From Azospirillum brasilense (GTDB lineage Bacteria; Pseudomonadota; Alphaproteobacteria; Azospirillales; Azospirillaceae): a stretch of DNA of 64,000 nt. The notes below the pieces were generated by a model. The model was not told the DNA's origin. It ran no database searches and saw only the letters and a list, made by a program, of their open reading frames with translations. Location: assembly GCF_008365405.1 (NCBI RefSeq), contig NZ_QOKV01000008.1, positions 124,001-188,000 of the forward strand, written 5' to 3'. Both the position numbers and the translations under genes were made by a program. Shown piece after piece: positions 27,146 to 36,056 of the stretch (within the stretch, counting starts at the first letter, position 1; each line of letters begins with the position of its first letter).

Positions 27146-28354
27146 ATGGCGCGCACCGATCATCGCAATCCGAACGTCGCGGGGCTTCGCCCGCGTTCCC
27201 GTCTGGTCCATGGCGGCGTCCGCCGCTCGTCCTTCGACGAGACCTGCGAGGCGCTCTACCAGACCTCCGGCTTCGTCTACGGCTCGGCGGAAGAGGCGGA
27301 GAGCGCCTTCGTCAACGACGGCTCCCGCCACGTCTATTCGCGCTTCCGCAACCCGACCACGGCGATGTTCGAGGACCGGCTGTGCGAGTACGAGGGGGCC
27401 GCCTGGGCCTACGCCACCACCAGCGGCATGGCCGCGGTGCACGCCGCCCTGTGGTCGAACCTGCGCACCGGCGACCGCATCGTGGCGCCGCGCTCGCTGT
27501 TCATCTCCTGCTACTGGGTGATCAAGGAGCTGTCGGCCCGCTTCGGGGTCGAGGCGGTCTTCGTCGACGGCACCGACCTGTCCCAGTGGGAAGAGGCGCT
27601 GGCCAAGCCGACCAAGGTCGTCTTCCTGGAGACGCCCAGCAATCCGGGGCTGGAGGTCGTCGACCTGCGCGCGGTCAGCGCCCTCGCCCACAAGGCCGGG
27701 GCCAAGGTGGTGGTGGACAACGCCTTCGCCACGCCGGTGCTGCAGCGCCCGTTCGAGATGGGGGCCGACGTCGTCGTCTATTCGGCGACCAAGCACATCG
27801 ACGGCCAGGGCCGCTGTCTGGGCGGCATCATCCTGACCAGCGACAAGCAGTACGGGTCGGACGTGATCCACCCCTACCTGCGCCACACCGGCCCGACCAT
27901 TTCCCCCTTCAACGCCTGGCTTCTCCTGAAGGGGCTGGAGACGCTGGAACTGCGCGTGTCGGCGCAGAGCGCGTCGGCCCTGACGGTGGCGGAGTTCCTG
28001 GAAGGCCACGCGAAGGTGGAGCGGGTGCTCTATCCGGGTCTGGCCAGCCACCCGCAGCATGACCTTTGCCGCAGCCAGATGACCGGCGGCGGCACCATGC
28101 TGTCGATCTTCCTGAAGGGCGGCAAGGAGGAGGCCTTCCGCGCCCTGAACGACCTGCGGATGGTGCTGATCTCCAACAATCTGGGCGACTCCAAGAGCCT
28201 GGTCACCCACCCCGACACCACCACCCATTCCAAGCTGACGGTGGAGGAGAAGGCGGCGGCGAACATCCGTCCGAACCTGCTCCGCCTGTCCGTTGGGCTG
28301 GAGGACGCCCAGGACATCGTTGAAGATCTCGACCGCGCGCTCGCTTCCCTGTAA
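27146..28354 (+). CDS. metZ: O-succinylhomoserine sulfhydrylase
   Basis: A PLP enzyme of the Cys/Met metabolism family that makes homocysteine from O-succinylhomoserine and sulfide. The 402-residue protein has the family motif SRFRNPTTAMFEDRL, the PLP-contact region ATTSGMAAVHAAL and the Schiff-base lysine in VYSATKHIDGQG (about residue 215). The start at 27146 follows AGAGGAGA. Frames opening earlier would run through the riboswitch and are rejected. Its control by SAM-II riboswitch feedback fits the pathway. Confidence 0.94.
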   Translation: MARTDHRNPNVAGLRPRSRLVHGGVRRSSFDETCEALYQTSGFVYGSAEEAESAFVNDGSRHVYSRFRNPTTAMFEDRLCEYEGAAWAYATTSGMAAVHAALWSNLRTGDRIVAPRSLFISCYWVIKELSARFGVEAVFVDGTDLSQWEEALAKPTKVVFLETPSNPGLEVVDLRAVSALAHKAGAKVVVDNAFATPVLQRPFEMGADVVVYSATKHIDGQGRCLGGIILTSDKQYGSDVIHPYLRHTGPTISPFNAWLLLKGLETLELRVSAQSASALTVAEFLEGHAKVERVLYPGLASHPQHDLCRSQMTGGGTMLSIFLKGGKEEAFRALNDLRMVLISNNLGDSKSLVTHPDTTTHSKLTVEEKAAANIRPNLLRLSVGLEDAQDIVEDLDRALASL

Positions 28355-28465
28355 AGACTGGACCCGGAACCAAATGCTGCAGTGCAGCGTTGGCGTCCGG
28401 GTCACGGTTTTTTCGACCCGGCCGGGGCTTTTGGTCCGGTAGGGTCCTTTGGTGAGGTGGAGCGA

Positions 28466-28981
28466 ATGGCGAGACGCAAGGCCGGCAACGGCGAACCGAC
28501 GCAACGCTTTCTGACGGTGGCGGGCGATCTGACCCGGACCGGCGTCAAGACGGGCGAGATGGGGGTGGCGGCGGCCCAGACGATCGGCTACCGCACCGCG
28601 ATGATGGCGGCGGCCATGAACAACCCCATCGACCTCGCCAACCCGGAGTTCGTCCGCATGGGCTCCGAGAAGGTGGAGGCGATGGTGGAGGCCACCCACG
28701 CCGTCGCCAAGGGCATCGGCGAGATGCAGCAGGCCTGGATGACCCTGATGCAGGGCCAGCTTCAGGCCGCCATGGTGATGGTGACCGGCCTCGGCCAGTG
28801 CCGCAACCCCGCCGATTTGATGGAGCTGCAGCGCCGTACCGTCACCGAGACGGTCGAGGCCGGCATCCACGCCGCGCTTTACATGGTCGAGTCGGCCACG
28901 GCTCTGACCCATGCGGGCATGACCCCCGCCTACCGCACCGTCCGCGCCAACGCCCGTCGTCTGGCGAAGCAGCACGGATAG
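28466..28981 (+). CDS. Phasin family protein
   Basis: A 171-residue, mostly helical, amphipathic protein with the phasin pattern: EKVEAMVEATHAVAKGIGEM, QQAWMTLMQGQLQAAM, then LQRRTVTETVEAGIHAALYM. Phasins coat polyhydroxyalkanoate granules, a carbon store common in Azospirillum. The basic N-terminus (MARRKAGN) may bind DNA or granules. No PHA synthase gene is close by. ATG 28466 follows GGTGAGGTGG. Confidence 0.75.
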   Translation: MARRKAGNGEPTQRFLTVAGDLTRTGVKTGEMGVAAAQTIGYRTAMMAAAMNNPIDLANPEFVRMGSEKVEAMVEATHAVAKGIGEMQQAWMTLMQGQLQAAMVMVTGLGQCRNPADLMELQRRTVTETVEAGIHAALYMVESATALTHAGMTPAYRTVRANARRLAKQHG

Positions 28982-28992
28982 TTTGCGGTTCA

Positions 28993-29042
28993 CCACGAAG
29001 GCACAAAGACACGAACTCCTTCGTGCTTTTGTGCCCTTGTGG
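28993..29042. repeat. Inverted repeat between convergent genes
   Basis: Left arm 28993-29014 and right arm 29021-29042 pair at 18 of 22 positions around a 6-base loop (left CCACGAAGGCACAAAG..., right ending TGCCCTTGTGG). It lies between the phasin gene and the convergent lipoprotein gene and may act as a shared terminator. This CACGAAGGCACAAAGACACG type of sequence is a recurrent intergenic repeat in diverse bacteria. Confidence 0.75.
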
Positions 29043-29073
29043 TTAAAGACCTTTCTGTTTCAGCGCTTTGCGA

Positions 29074-30279
29074 TCACTGCCCCAGCACTTCGAAGCTGGA
29101 TGGGGCGGGATCGAGCACGCGGGGGCCGCCGGGGGTGACCTCCAGAACGGCCAGACCGCGCTCCACGACGCCGTCCGCGCGCAGGCGGAAGATGCCGTCC
29201 ATGCCTTCGAAGCCGTTGGGGTTGTTCAGCGCCGCGCGGTCGAAGCGGCCCGACGGGTCGGGCATCTTGGCCAACACCGCGGCGATGGCCGTGGCGTCGT
29301 AGGACAGGGTGGCGATGCGCGGCGGCTTGCGCCCATAGGTCCTCTCGAAGCGCGCTTCGAAGTCGGCGCGGCTCTGCGGGGCCGGGGCGGCGAACCAGGC
29401 GCCGGCCAGGGCGGGTTCCTGGCCCAGGCCGGGCTCGTCCCACAGGCCGGTGCCGAGCAGCTTGACCTGCTGGGTGTTCAGCCCATTGGCCGACAGCGCC
29501 GCCGCCAGACCCTGGGCGCGCGGGCCGCCTTCGGCCAGCATGACCGCCTGCGGCTGCACGCCGGCCTGGGTCACCTGCCGGGCCGGCTGGGCGAGGTCGG
29601 TCACCACCGGGTCGTAGCGCTCGACCTGCGCCACCTGCCCGCCGAACTGGCGCGAGGCGGTCTGCACGGCGTTGACCACGGCGTCGCCATAGGCGGTGCG
29701 CGGGGCCAGCGCGACGTAGCGCGTCGCACCGCGCGAGCGGGCGAAGCCGATCACGCGGGTCACCTGATCGGCGGGCACGAAGCCCAGCACATAGGTGCCG
29801 TTGCCGGCCTGGGTCCAGTCGTTGGTGAAGGCCAGCACGTCCACGCCCGCGGACTGGGCGACCGGCTTCACCGCCGCCACGTCGGCGGCGAACAGCGGGC
29901 CGAGGATCAGGCTCGCCCCCTCGGCGATCGCCTGCCGCGCCGCGTCGGCGGCGCCGGTGGGCGTGCCCTTGGTGTCGCGGGGCAGCAGCTCGAAGCGGTC
30001 GCCGGCCAGATCGAACAGCGCCATCTGCGCCGACTCCAGCATGGCCTGCCCGATGGCGGCGCTGGACCCGGACAGCGGCAGCAGGATCGCCACCTTCAAG
30101 GTCTGCGGGGCGGCCGGAACGGCGGCGACGGGCGCTTGCGGCGCTTGAGTCGGCGGCGCCGGGGCCTTTACAGTCGAGCAGGCCGAAAGCGTGCCAACGA
30201 CCAACAGGGCGGCGGCAGCCTGCTGCCCCCAAGCGCGCGAGAAAGGTGTCGTCAAGCGTGCCACCAACGATCTCCACAT
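29074..30279 (-). CDS. LpoA-like lipoprotein, penicillin-binding protein activator
   Basis: A 401-residue lipoprotein. It has a signal region (about residues 1-33) with lipobox GTLSAC, a Pro/Ala-rich linker, then a type I periplasmic-binding fold (VAILLPLSGSSAAIGQAMLE, about residue 65 on), as in LpoA, which activates PBP1A from the outer membrane. In other proteobacteria lpoA is encoded divergent from rsmI, as here. The two 5' ends overlap: this gene starts at 30279 and rsmI at or just after 30246. A ligand-binding Liv-type receptor is the alternative, but the lipobox and context favour LpoA. Confidence 0.84.
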   Translation of the reverse strand: MWRSLVARLTTPFSRAWGQQAAAALLVVGTLSACSTVKAPAPPTQAPQAPVAAVPAAPQTLKVAILLPLSGSSAAIGQAMLESAQMALFDLAGDRFELLPRDTKGTPTGAADAARQAIAEGASLILGPLFAADVAAVKPVAQSAGVDVLAFTNDWTQAGNGTYVLGFVPADQVTRVIGFARSRGATRYVALAPRTAYGDAVVNAVQTASRQFGGQVAQVERYDPVVTDLAQPARQVTQAGVQPQAVMLAEGGPRAQGLAAALSANGLNTQQVKLLGTGLWDEPGLGQEPALAGAWFAAPAPQSRADFEARFERTYGRKPPRIATLSYDATAIAAVLAKMPDPSGRFDRAALNNPNGFEGMDGIFRLRADGVVERGLAVLEVTPGGPRVLDPAPSSFEVLGQ

Positions 30280-31199
30280 CCGGTCCGGCGCCCGAGCCCG
30301 TTTCCGGGCCCGGCGTCTCTGGTGACGCTGAAGGTAGCGAGCCGAGGGCCGCAAGTAAACTCGGCGCCGGCCTTTATGTGGTCGCCACCCCCATCGGCAA
30401 CGCCGCCGACATCACGCTGCGCGCGCTCGACACGCTGCGCCGCGCCGATGCCATCGCCTGCGAGGACACGCGGGTGACGGCGAAGCTGATGGGCATCCAT
30501 GGCATCCACACGCCCTTCGTCTCCTATCACGAACACAACGCGGCGAAGATGCGTCCGGTCCTCATCGGCCGCATGAAAGCGGGCGAATCCATCGCGCTGG
30601 TCACCGACGCCGGCACGCCGCTGGTCTCCGACCCCGGCTACAAGCTGGTGCGGGAGTGCGTGGCGGAGGGGGTGGCGGTCACCACGCTGCCCGGCGCCTC
30701 CGCCCCGCTGGTGGCGCTGGTGCTGTCCGGCCTGCCGACCGACCGCTTCCTGTTCGCCGGTTTCCTGCCCAACAAGAGCAGCGCCCGGCGCGCCACCGCC
30801 GGGGAACTGAAGACCGTTCCCGCCACGCTGGTCTTCTTCGAGTCGCCGCAGCGCCTGCCCGAGTCGCTGGCCGACCTCGCCGACATCCTCGGCGCGCGGG
30901 AGGCCGCGGTGGCGCGGGAACTGACCAAGCTCTACGAGGAGGTGCGGCGCGGCACCCTGCCGGAGCTGGCCGCCCATTACGCCGAGGCCGGCCCGCCGAA
31001 GGGCGAGGTCGTGCTGGTCATCGGCCCGCCCGGCGAGGAGGCCACCCCGACCGAGGCCGACGTGGACGCCCTTCTGCGCGAGGCGCTGACCCGCCTGTCG
31101 GTCCGCGACGCCGCCGCCGACGTGGCCGCCCGCACCGGCCAGAACAAGCGCGCCGTCTACGCCCGCGCGCTGGAGCTGGCGCGGGAGGGGAAACCATGA
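30246..31199 (+). CDS. rsmI: 16S rRNA (cytidine(1402)-2'-O)-methyltransferase
   Basis: Adds the 2'-O-methyl group to C1402 of 16S rRNA in the decoding centre. The 317-residue protein has a low-complexity first 38 residues, then the SAM-dependent tetrapyrrole-methylase-type fold: GLYVVATPIGNAADITLRAL, ACEDTR, TDAGTPLVSDPGY, and a C-terminal helical domain. GTG 30246 is used. GTG 30258 is favoured by the distance to GAAAGG and cannot be excluded. The 3' end overlaps yraN by four bases (ATGA). Confidence 0.94.
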   Translation: MSSSVPPTISTSGPAPEPVSGPGVSGDAEGSEPRAASKLGAGLYVVATPIGNAADITLRALDTLRRADAIACEDTRVTAKLMGIHGIHTPFVSYHEHNAAKMRPVLIGRMKAGESIALVTDAGTPLVSDPGYKLVRECVAEGVAVTTLPGASAPLVALVLSGLPTDRFLFAGFLPNKSSARRATAGELKTVPATLVFFESPQRLPESLADLADILGAREAAVARELTKLYEEVRRGTLPELAAHYAEAGPPKGEVVLVIGPPGEEATPTEADVDALLREALTRLSVRDAAADVAARTGQNKRAVYARALELAREGKP

Positions 31200-31564
31200 G
31201 CGCGCCGGGCGCGCTGCGCCGCCGAGCGGAGAGTTACGGCCGCTATGCCGAGCAGCTCTGCCGGCTGGCGCTGCGGCTGAAGGGTTACCGCATCCTGGAA
31301 AGCCGCCTGCGCACACCCATGGGAGAGATCGACATCGTGGCCCGGCGGGGCGACACTCTGGCGATCGTCGAGGTCAAGGCCCGCGGCGACTGGGACACCG
31401 CGAACGAGGCGGTCAACGCCCGCCAGCGGGGCCGCCTCGCCCGCGCCGCCCACGCCTATCTGGGGGCCAACCCGCAGTATGCCGGCTATGTCTTGCGCTT
31501 CGACGTCATGCTCGTTACCCCTTGGTCCTGGCCGCGCCACGTGCCGGACGCGTGGCGGGCCTGA
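31196..31564 (+). CDS. yraN: YraN family (UPF0102) nuclease-like protein
   Basis: A 122-residue small protein with the YraN core: ESYGRYAEQLCRLALRLKGY, then ESRLRTPMGEIDIVARRGD, then AIVEVKARGDW. The E..D..E.K pattern resembles the active site of restriction-type nucleases, but activity in YraN proteins is not proven. Its ATG overlaps the rsmI stop (ATGA), so translation is coupled. Downstream genes follow at short gaps. Confidence 0.9.
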   Translation: MSAPGALRRRAESYGRYAEQLCRLALRLKGYRILESRLRTPMGEIDIVARRGDTLAIVEVKARGDWDTANEAVNARQRGRLARAAHAYLGANPQYAGYVLRFDVMLVTPWSWPRHVPDAWRA

Positions 31565-31597
31565 CGCGAAGGCTGAAGAAGAGGAAGGACGCCGCCC

Positions 31598-32431
31598 GTG
31601 ACCAGCCGCGCCGAGGCCCGTGACATCCTGCGCCGCGTGGGGCAGCAGCCGGACGAGCAGATCGATCTGGCCGAAGCCGCCCTGGCGCTGGGCGCGCTGG
31701 AGGTGCCGGGCGCCGCGCTGGCCGACTACCGCCGCCACCTCGCCGACATCGCCCACGATCTGGCGGAGCGCGTCTCGCCCACCCTCGACGGGCTGGAGGC
31801 CCGCATCTCCTGGCTGCACGAGGTCATCGTGGAGCGGCACGGCTACGCCGGCGACCAGGAAACCTACGACGACCTGCAGAACGCCAACCTGCTCCGCGTC
31901 ATCGACCGCCGCCGCGGCCTGCCGGTGGCGCTGGGCATCCTGTATCTGCACGCCGCCCGCTCGCAGGGCTGGACGATGCTGGGGCTGAACTTCCCCGGCC
32001 ATTTCCTGGTGCGGCTGGAGGCCGACGGCGCCCGCGCCATCCTCGACCCCTTCAACGAGGGGCAGGTGCGCAGCGCCGTGGACCTGCGCGACCTGCTGAA
32101 GGCCACCGCCGGCAGCGCCGCGGAGCTGGAGCCCGGCCATTACCAGACGGTGTCCAACCGCGAGATCCTGCTGCGGCTCCAGAACAACATCAAGCTGCGC
32201 CACCTCTCCGCCCGCGACGTGCCGCGCGCGCTGGAGGTGCTGGAGGCGATGCGGCTGTTCGCCCCGGCCGAGGCGTCGCTGTGGCGGGAGACCGGCCTTC
32301 TGGAGGCCCACAACGGCAACCTCGCCGCCGCCATCGCCGCGCTGGAAAGCTTCCTGGAGCTGACCGCCAGCGAACGGCACCGCCATCAGGTCGCCGCGCT
32401 GATCCAGCAGCTCAAGAACCAACTGAACTGA
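31598..32431 (+). CDS. SirB1 family protein (transglutaminase-like fold plus TPR)
   Basis: A 277-residue protein. The N-terminal two thirds match SirB1: TYDDLQNANLLRVIDRRRGL, PVALGILYLHAARSQGW and FPGHFLVRLEADGARAILDP, where the HFLVR and LDPF segments belong to the transglutaminase-like core, although the classical catalytic Cys is absent. TPR-like helices follow (VPRALEVLEAMRLFAPAEAS onward, about residue 208). The GTG start follows AGAGGAAGGA. It forms a run with rsmI-yraN and gshB. The molecular function of this family is not known. Confidence 0.82.
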   Translation: MTSRAEARDILRRVGQQPDEQIDLAEAALALGALEVPGAALADYRRHLADIAHDLAERVSPTLDGLEARISWLHEVIVERHGYAGDQETYDDLQNANLLRVIDRRRGLPVALGILYLHAARSQGWTMLGLNFPGHFLVRLEADGARAILDPFNEGQVRSAVDLRDLLKATAGSAAELEPGHYQTVSNREILLRLQNNIKLRHLSARDVPRALEVLEAMRLFAPAEASLWRETGLLEAHNGNLAAAIAALESFLELTASERHRHQVAALIQQLKNQLN

Positions 32432-32467
32432 TCCCACTTTCAAAAGCCCGTTTCGGAGACCCGCAGG

Positions 32468-33448
32468 ATGAGCCTCGCCGTCGCCTTCCAGATGGACCCC
32501 ATCGAGTCCATCAACATCGACACCGACTCGAGCTTCATGATGGCGCTTGAGGCGCAGAAGCGCGGGCACACGCTCTACCACTACCACCCGCGCGACCTCA
32601 GCCTGACCGGCAACGTCCTGACCGCCCGTGTGCGCGCGATGACCGTGGTCCGCCAGAAGGGCGCCCATTACACGCTGGGCGAGCCGCGGATCGTCGACCT
32701 GTCGACCATGGACGTGGTGCTGATGCGCCAGGACCCGCCCTTCGACATGGCCTACATCACCGCCACCCACATGCTGGAGCACATCCAGCCCAAGGTGCTG
32801 GTGCTGAACGACCCGGCGGAGGTGCGCAACGCGCCGGAGAAGCTGTTCGTCACCCATTTCCCCGACCTGATGCCGCCGACGCTGATCACCAGCGACAAGC
32901 AGGCCGTCCTGGACTTCCGGGCGCAGCACAAGGACATCATCGTCAAGCCGCTGTTCGGCAACGGCGGGGCCGGCGTCTTCCACCTGAAGCCGGACGACGA
33001 GAATCTGGGCTCGCTGCTGGAGCTGTTCACCCAGCTCTACCGCGAGCCGGTGATCGTGCAGAAGTACCTGCCGGAGATCCGCCAGGGCGACAAGCGCATC
33101 ATCCTGATCGACGGCGAGCCCGCCGGCGCCGTCAGCCGCATGCCCCAGGAGGGCGAGGCGCGCGCCAACTTCCACGCCGGCGGCAGCGCCAAGAAGACCG
33201 AGCTGACCCCGCGTGAGCAGGAGATCTGCAAGGCCATCGGCCCGGTGCTGCGCGCGAAGGGTCTGGTCTTCGTCGGGATCGACGTGATCGGCGACTACAT
33301 GACCGAGATCAACGTGACCTCGCCCACCGGCATCCAGGAGATCAACCGGCTCGACGGGTCGGCGCTGGAGGCCACCCTGTGGGACGCCATCGAGCGCCGC
33401 CACCGGGAGAACAAGGGCGAGAACACGGGCGAGAACAAGGAGGCCTGA
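32468..33448 (+). CDS. gshB: Glutathione synthase
   Basis: Joins gamma-glutamylcysteine and glycine using ATP. The 326-residue ATP-grasp protein shows [20 protein letters not shown], the signature [31 protein letters not shown], and the C-terminal [20 protein letters not shown] that binds metal and ATP. The tail carries a short Glu/Lys/Asn repeat ([13 protein letters not shown]). It is the last gene of the rsmI-yraN-SirB1 run and is followed by a palindromic repeat. Confidence 0.96.
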   Translation: MSLAVAFQMDPIESINIDTDSSFMMALEAQKRGHTLYHYHPRDLSLTGNVLTARVRAMTVVRQKGAHYTLGEPRIVDLSTMDVVLMRQDPPFDMAYITATHMLEHIQPKVLVLNDPAEVRNAPEKLFVTHFPDLMPPTLITSDKQAVLDFRAQHKDIIVKPLFGNGGAGVFHLKPDDENLGSLLELFTQLYREPVIVQKYLPEIRQGDKRIILIDGEPAGAVSRMPQEGEARANFHAGGSAKKTELTPREQEICKAIGPVLRAKGLVFVGIDVIGDYMTEINVTSPTGIQEINRLDGSALEATLWDAIERRHRENKGENTGENKEA

Positions 33449-33526
33449 GGGCCGGAGCCCCCGGCACCCTGGTCGCCGGCTTTGTCGATTCCGTTCATTA
33501 TCCCACCGCCGTGATCTCTCTTCACC

Positions 33527-33612
33527 CGTCATTCCCGCGAAAGCGGGAATCCAGCCTGTTCATGCACTTGTCTGCGAGGTTTCCTGGACCCCCGCCTTCG
33601 CGGGGGTGACGA
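33527..33612. repeat. Dispersed palindromic repeat after gshB
   Basis: Starts CGTCATTCCCGCGAAAGCGG and ends CGCCTTCGCGGGGGTGACG. Two hairpins (TTCCCGC/GCGGGAA and CCCCCGC/GCGGGGG) flank a less structured centre, and the outer ends, CGTCA and TGACG, are complementary. This is a common type of intergenic repeat in alphaproteobacteria and has no coding potential. Confidence 0.8.
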
Positions 33613-33685
33613 AAAGCAAAGCGGTCGTGTGTCGGAAACTGCTTTCATACCGTGAGTTGGCACCTATGCGCCCCCCGCCGGCCGG

Positions 33686-34579
33686 TCACTCGGTGAAGTA
33701 GCCGGACTGGCCAAGGTCGGCGACGAGGCCGGTCTCGCGCGGCTCCCACCCCAGCAGGGCGCGGGTGTGGGCGCTGGAGGTCGGGCAATCGACGCCGGCG
33801 AAGAAGGCGAACCACCCGAAGTGGGCGGCGGCCTCGTCCGGCGTCTTCGACACCACCGGCAGGCCCAGCCGCGCGCCGATGGCTTCGGCGACGCGGCGCA
33901 ACGGCACGCCCTCCTCAGCGATGGCGTGGAACGGGCCGCCCTGGGCGCCGCCCTCCAGGGCCAGCCGGTACAGCCGCGCCGCATCCCGGCGGTGCACCGC
34001 CGCCCAGCGGTTCCCACCGTCGCCGATGAAGGCCGAGACGCCGGTCCGGCGGGCGATGTCGTGCAGGATGCGCGCGAAGCCATGGTCGCCCACGCCGTGG
34101 GTCGAGGGCGGCAGGCGCACGACGCTGACCCGAATGCCACGGGCGGCCAGTTCCGCGGCGGCGAGTTCGGTCCGGCGGGGCAGGGCGTCGGACGGTGGCC
34201 GGTGCGGATCGCTCTCGACCGCCACCGGCCCGCGCGCGTCCACGACCGCGCCGGCCGTCACCAGCAGAGGGCGGTCGCTGCCCTCCAGCGCTTCGCCCAG
34301 CGCCAGGATCGCCCGATGGTCCTCCCGGCAGTTGTCGGCGAAGCGCGAAAAATCATGGTTGAAGGCGGTGTGGATCACGCCGTCGGCCGCGGACACACCG
34401 GCGCGCAGGCTTTCGAGGTCGTCGAGGGAGCCGCGGTGGACCTCCGCGCCGGCCGCGGCGAGGGATGCCGCCGCCGCGTCGGAGCGGGCGAGGCCGAGAA
34501 CGCGGTGCCCGTTGGCGAGCAGCTCCTGGACGATGGCCGAACCGACGAAGCCGGTGGCGCCGGTGACGAAGACACGCAT
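33686..34579 (-). CDS. NAD(P)-dependent epimerase/reductase-like protein
   Basis: A 297-residue extended SDR protein. The cofactor loop [19 protein letters not shown] lies at the N-terminus, with the typical segments [12 protein letters not shown] and [20 protein letters not shown]. The catalytic YxxxK pair is not obvious, so it belongs to the atypical NAD(P)H-binding group. ATG 34579 is used; an upstream in-frame ATG at 34612 would extend into the promoter region. It is divergent from a helix-turn-helix regulator, which likely controls it. Confidence 0.84.
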   Translation of the reverse strand: MRVFVTGATGFVGSAIVQELLANGHRVLGLARSDAAAASLAAAGAEVHRGSLDDLESLRAGVSAADGVIHTAFNHDFSRFADNCREDHRAILALGEALEGSDRPLLVTAGAVVDARGPVAVESDPHRPPSDALPRRTELAAAELAARGIRVSVVRLPPSTHGVGDHGFARILHDIARRTGVSAFIGDGGNRWAAVHRRDAARLYRLALEGGAQGGPFHAIAEEGVPLRRVAEAIGARLGLPVVSKTPDEAAAHFGWFAFFAGVDCPTSSAHTRALLGWEPRETGLVADLGQSGYFTE

Positions 34580-34661
34580 GGGAAACCTCTTCCGGTCAGG
34601 GTTGGAGGCCACTGTCGGTGTGGGGCTTATCCTGGTAAAGTCGTGACGTTATCGGGGTATA

Positions 34662-35513
34662 ATGACCAACAGGACGGGCCGGCGCGCCATGGCGGAGAAC
34701 GGATCGGGGGAAAGCAGGCTGGGCGCCTATCTGAAGGATCGCCGGGCGAAGCTCGATCCCGCGGCCTTCGGCTTTTCGGCGGAGCGTCGGCGCACCCGTG
34801 GCCTGCGCCGCGAGGAGGTGGCCCAGCGCGCGAACATCAGCACCACCTGGTACACCTGGCTGGAGCAGGGGCGCGGCGGAGCGCCGTCCGCCGACGTGCT
34901 GGAGCGCATCGCCCGCGCCCTGATGCTCACCGACGCCGAGCGCGAGCATCTCTTCCTCCTCGGCCTCAACCGCTTGCCGACGCTGCGCTGTCCGGTGGGG
35001 GAGGCGGTCACGCCGCGCCTGCAGCGGGTGCTGGACGCGCTGAACCCCAGCCCGGCCCTGATCAAGACGGCGACCTGGGACGTCGTCGCCTGGAACCGCG
35101 CCGCCGCCGCGGTGCTGACCGACTACGGCGCGCTGCCGGCGTCCCGGCGCAACATCCTGCGGCTGATCTTCTGCGATCCGCGCGTGCGGGCCGCCCAGTT
35201 CGATTGGGAGGGCGTGGCGCGCTTCGTCGTCGGCGCCTTCCGCGCCGACGCGGCGCGCGCCGGTGCTGACGACGCGGTGCGGGCGCTGGTCGAGGATCTG
35301 TCGCGCCAGAGCCCGGAATTCGCCGCCCTGTGGACCGCGAACGACGTGAGCCATTTCGGGGAGGGCGTCAAACGTCTGCGCCACCCCACGCTGGGCACCC
35401 TGGAGCTGGAATATTCGGCCTTCGCCGTGGACGGCCGGCCGGACCTGACGATGCTCGTCTACAACCCGGCAACCCCTGAGGACGCCGAGCGGGTGCGGGC
35501 GCTGCTGGCCTGA
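34662..35513 (+). CDS. Helix-turn-helix regulator with MmyB-like ligand domain
   Basis: A 283-residue regulator. The N-terminal XRE-type helix-turn-helix reads LGAYLKDRRAKLDP, then LRREEVAQRANISTTWYTWL and LEQGRGGAPSADVLERIARA. The rest is the MmyB-like ligand-binding domain (PSPALIKTATWDVVAWNRAA, LRLIFCDPRVR), which is PAS-related and may bind a fatty acid. ATG 34662 lies within a promoter-like stretch; ATG 34689 is a plausible alternative. It is divergent from the reductase gene at 33686. Confidence 0.88.
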   Translation: MTNRTGRRAMAENGSGESRLGAYLKDRRAKLDPAAFGFSAERRRTRGLRREEVAQRANISTTWYTWLEQGRGGAPSADVLERIARALMLTDAEREHLFLLGLNRLPTLRCPVGEAVTPRLQRVLDALNPSPALIKTATWDVVAWNRAAAAVLTDYGALPASRRNILRLIFCDPRVRAAQFDWEGVARFVVGAFRADAARAGADDAVRALVEDLSRQSPEFAALWTANDVSHFGEGVKRLRHPTLGTLELEYSAFAVDGRPDLTMLVYNPATPEDAERVRALLA

Positions 35514-35517
35514 CCCG

Positions 35518-36024
35518 TCACGGGCCGGCGCTGATGGGGCACCGTGCGAGGTCCACGTACCGGTAATCCAGCCCGTTCTCGGTCAGCAGCGGGCCGCGCT
35601 CCGTCTCCACCCACTCCGGCCCCAGCGGCGGCATGACGGTGTCGCCTTCCACATCCCGCTCGACGCGGGTCAGGTGGACGAGGTCGGCGAGCGGCAGGGT
35701 TTCGCGGAACAGCTCGGCGCCGCCGATCACGGCGACCTCCGGGACGCCGCGGCCGCGGCACCAGTCCAGCGCCGCGTCGAGGCCGCCGAACCAGCGCGCC
35801 CCGTCCCGCTCGCCCGGCGGGGCGCTGCGGCTGACCACGAGGTTGTCGCGGCCGGGCAGGGGCTTGCGGGGGAGCGACTCCCAGGTGCGCCGGCCCATCA
35901 GGACCGGCTTGCCCATGGTCAGCTCCCGGAAGCGCTTCAGGTCGCCGGGCAGGGACCAGGGCAGGGTGCCGTCGCGGCCGATCACGCCGTTGCGCGCGGC
36001 GGCCACCACCAGACTGATGCGCAT
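35518..36024 (-). CDS. folA: Dihydrofolate reductase
   Basis: Reduces dihydrofolate to tetrahydrofolate with NADPH, and is the trimethoprim target. The 168-residue protein has ISLVVAAARNGVIGRDGTLP, the catalytic Asp in LPGDLKRFRELT, and the NADPH motifs PVLMGRRTWESLP and AVIGGAELFRE, with the usual length and order. The same frame stays open upstream through the chemoreceptor gene, but ATG 36024 marks the real start. The gene ends 5 bases after the convergent regulator gene. Confidence 0.95.
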   Translation of the reverse strand: MRISLVVAAARNGVIGRDGTLPWSLPGDLKRFRELTMGKPVLMGRRTWESLPRKPLPGRDNLVVSRSAPPGERDGARWFGGLDAALDWCRGRGVPEVAVIGGAELFRETLPLADLVHLTRVERDVEGDTVMPPLGPEWVETERGPLLTENGLDYRYVDLARCPISAGP

Positions 36025-36056
36025 CCCAACCCCTCTCCCGGACCGTTCACCCCACC

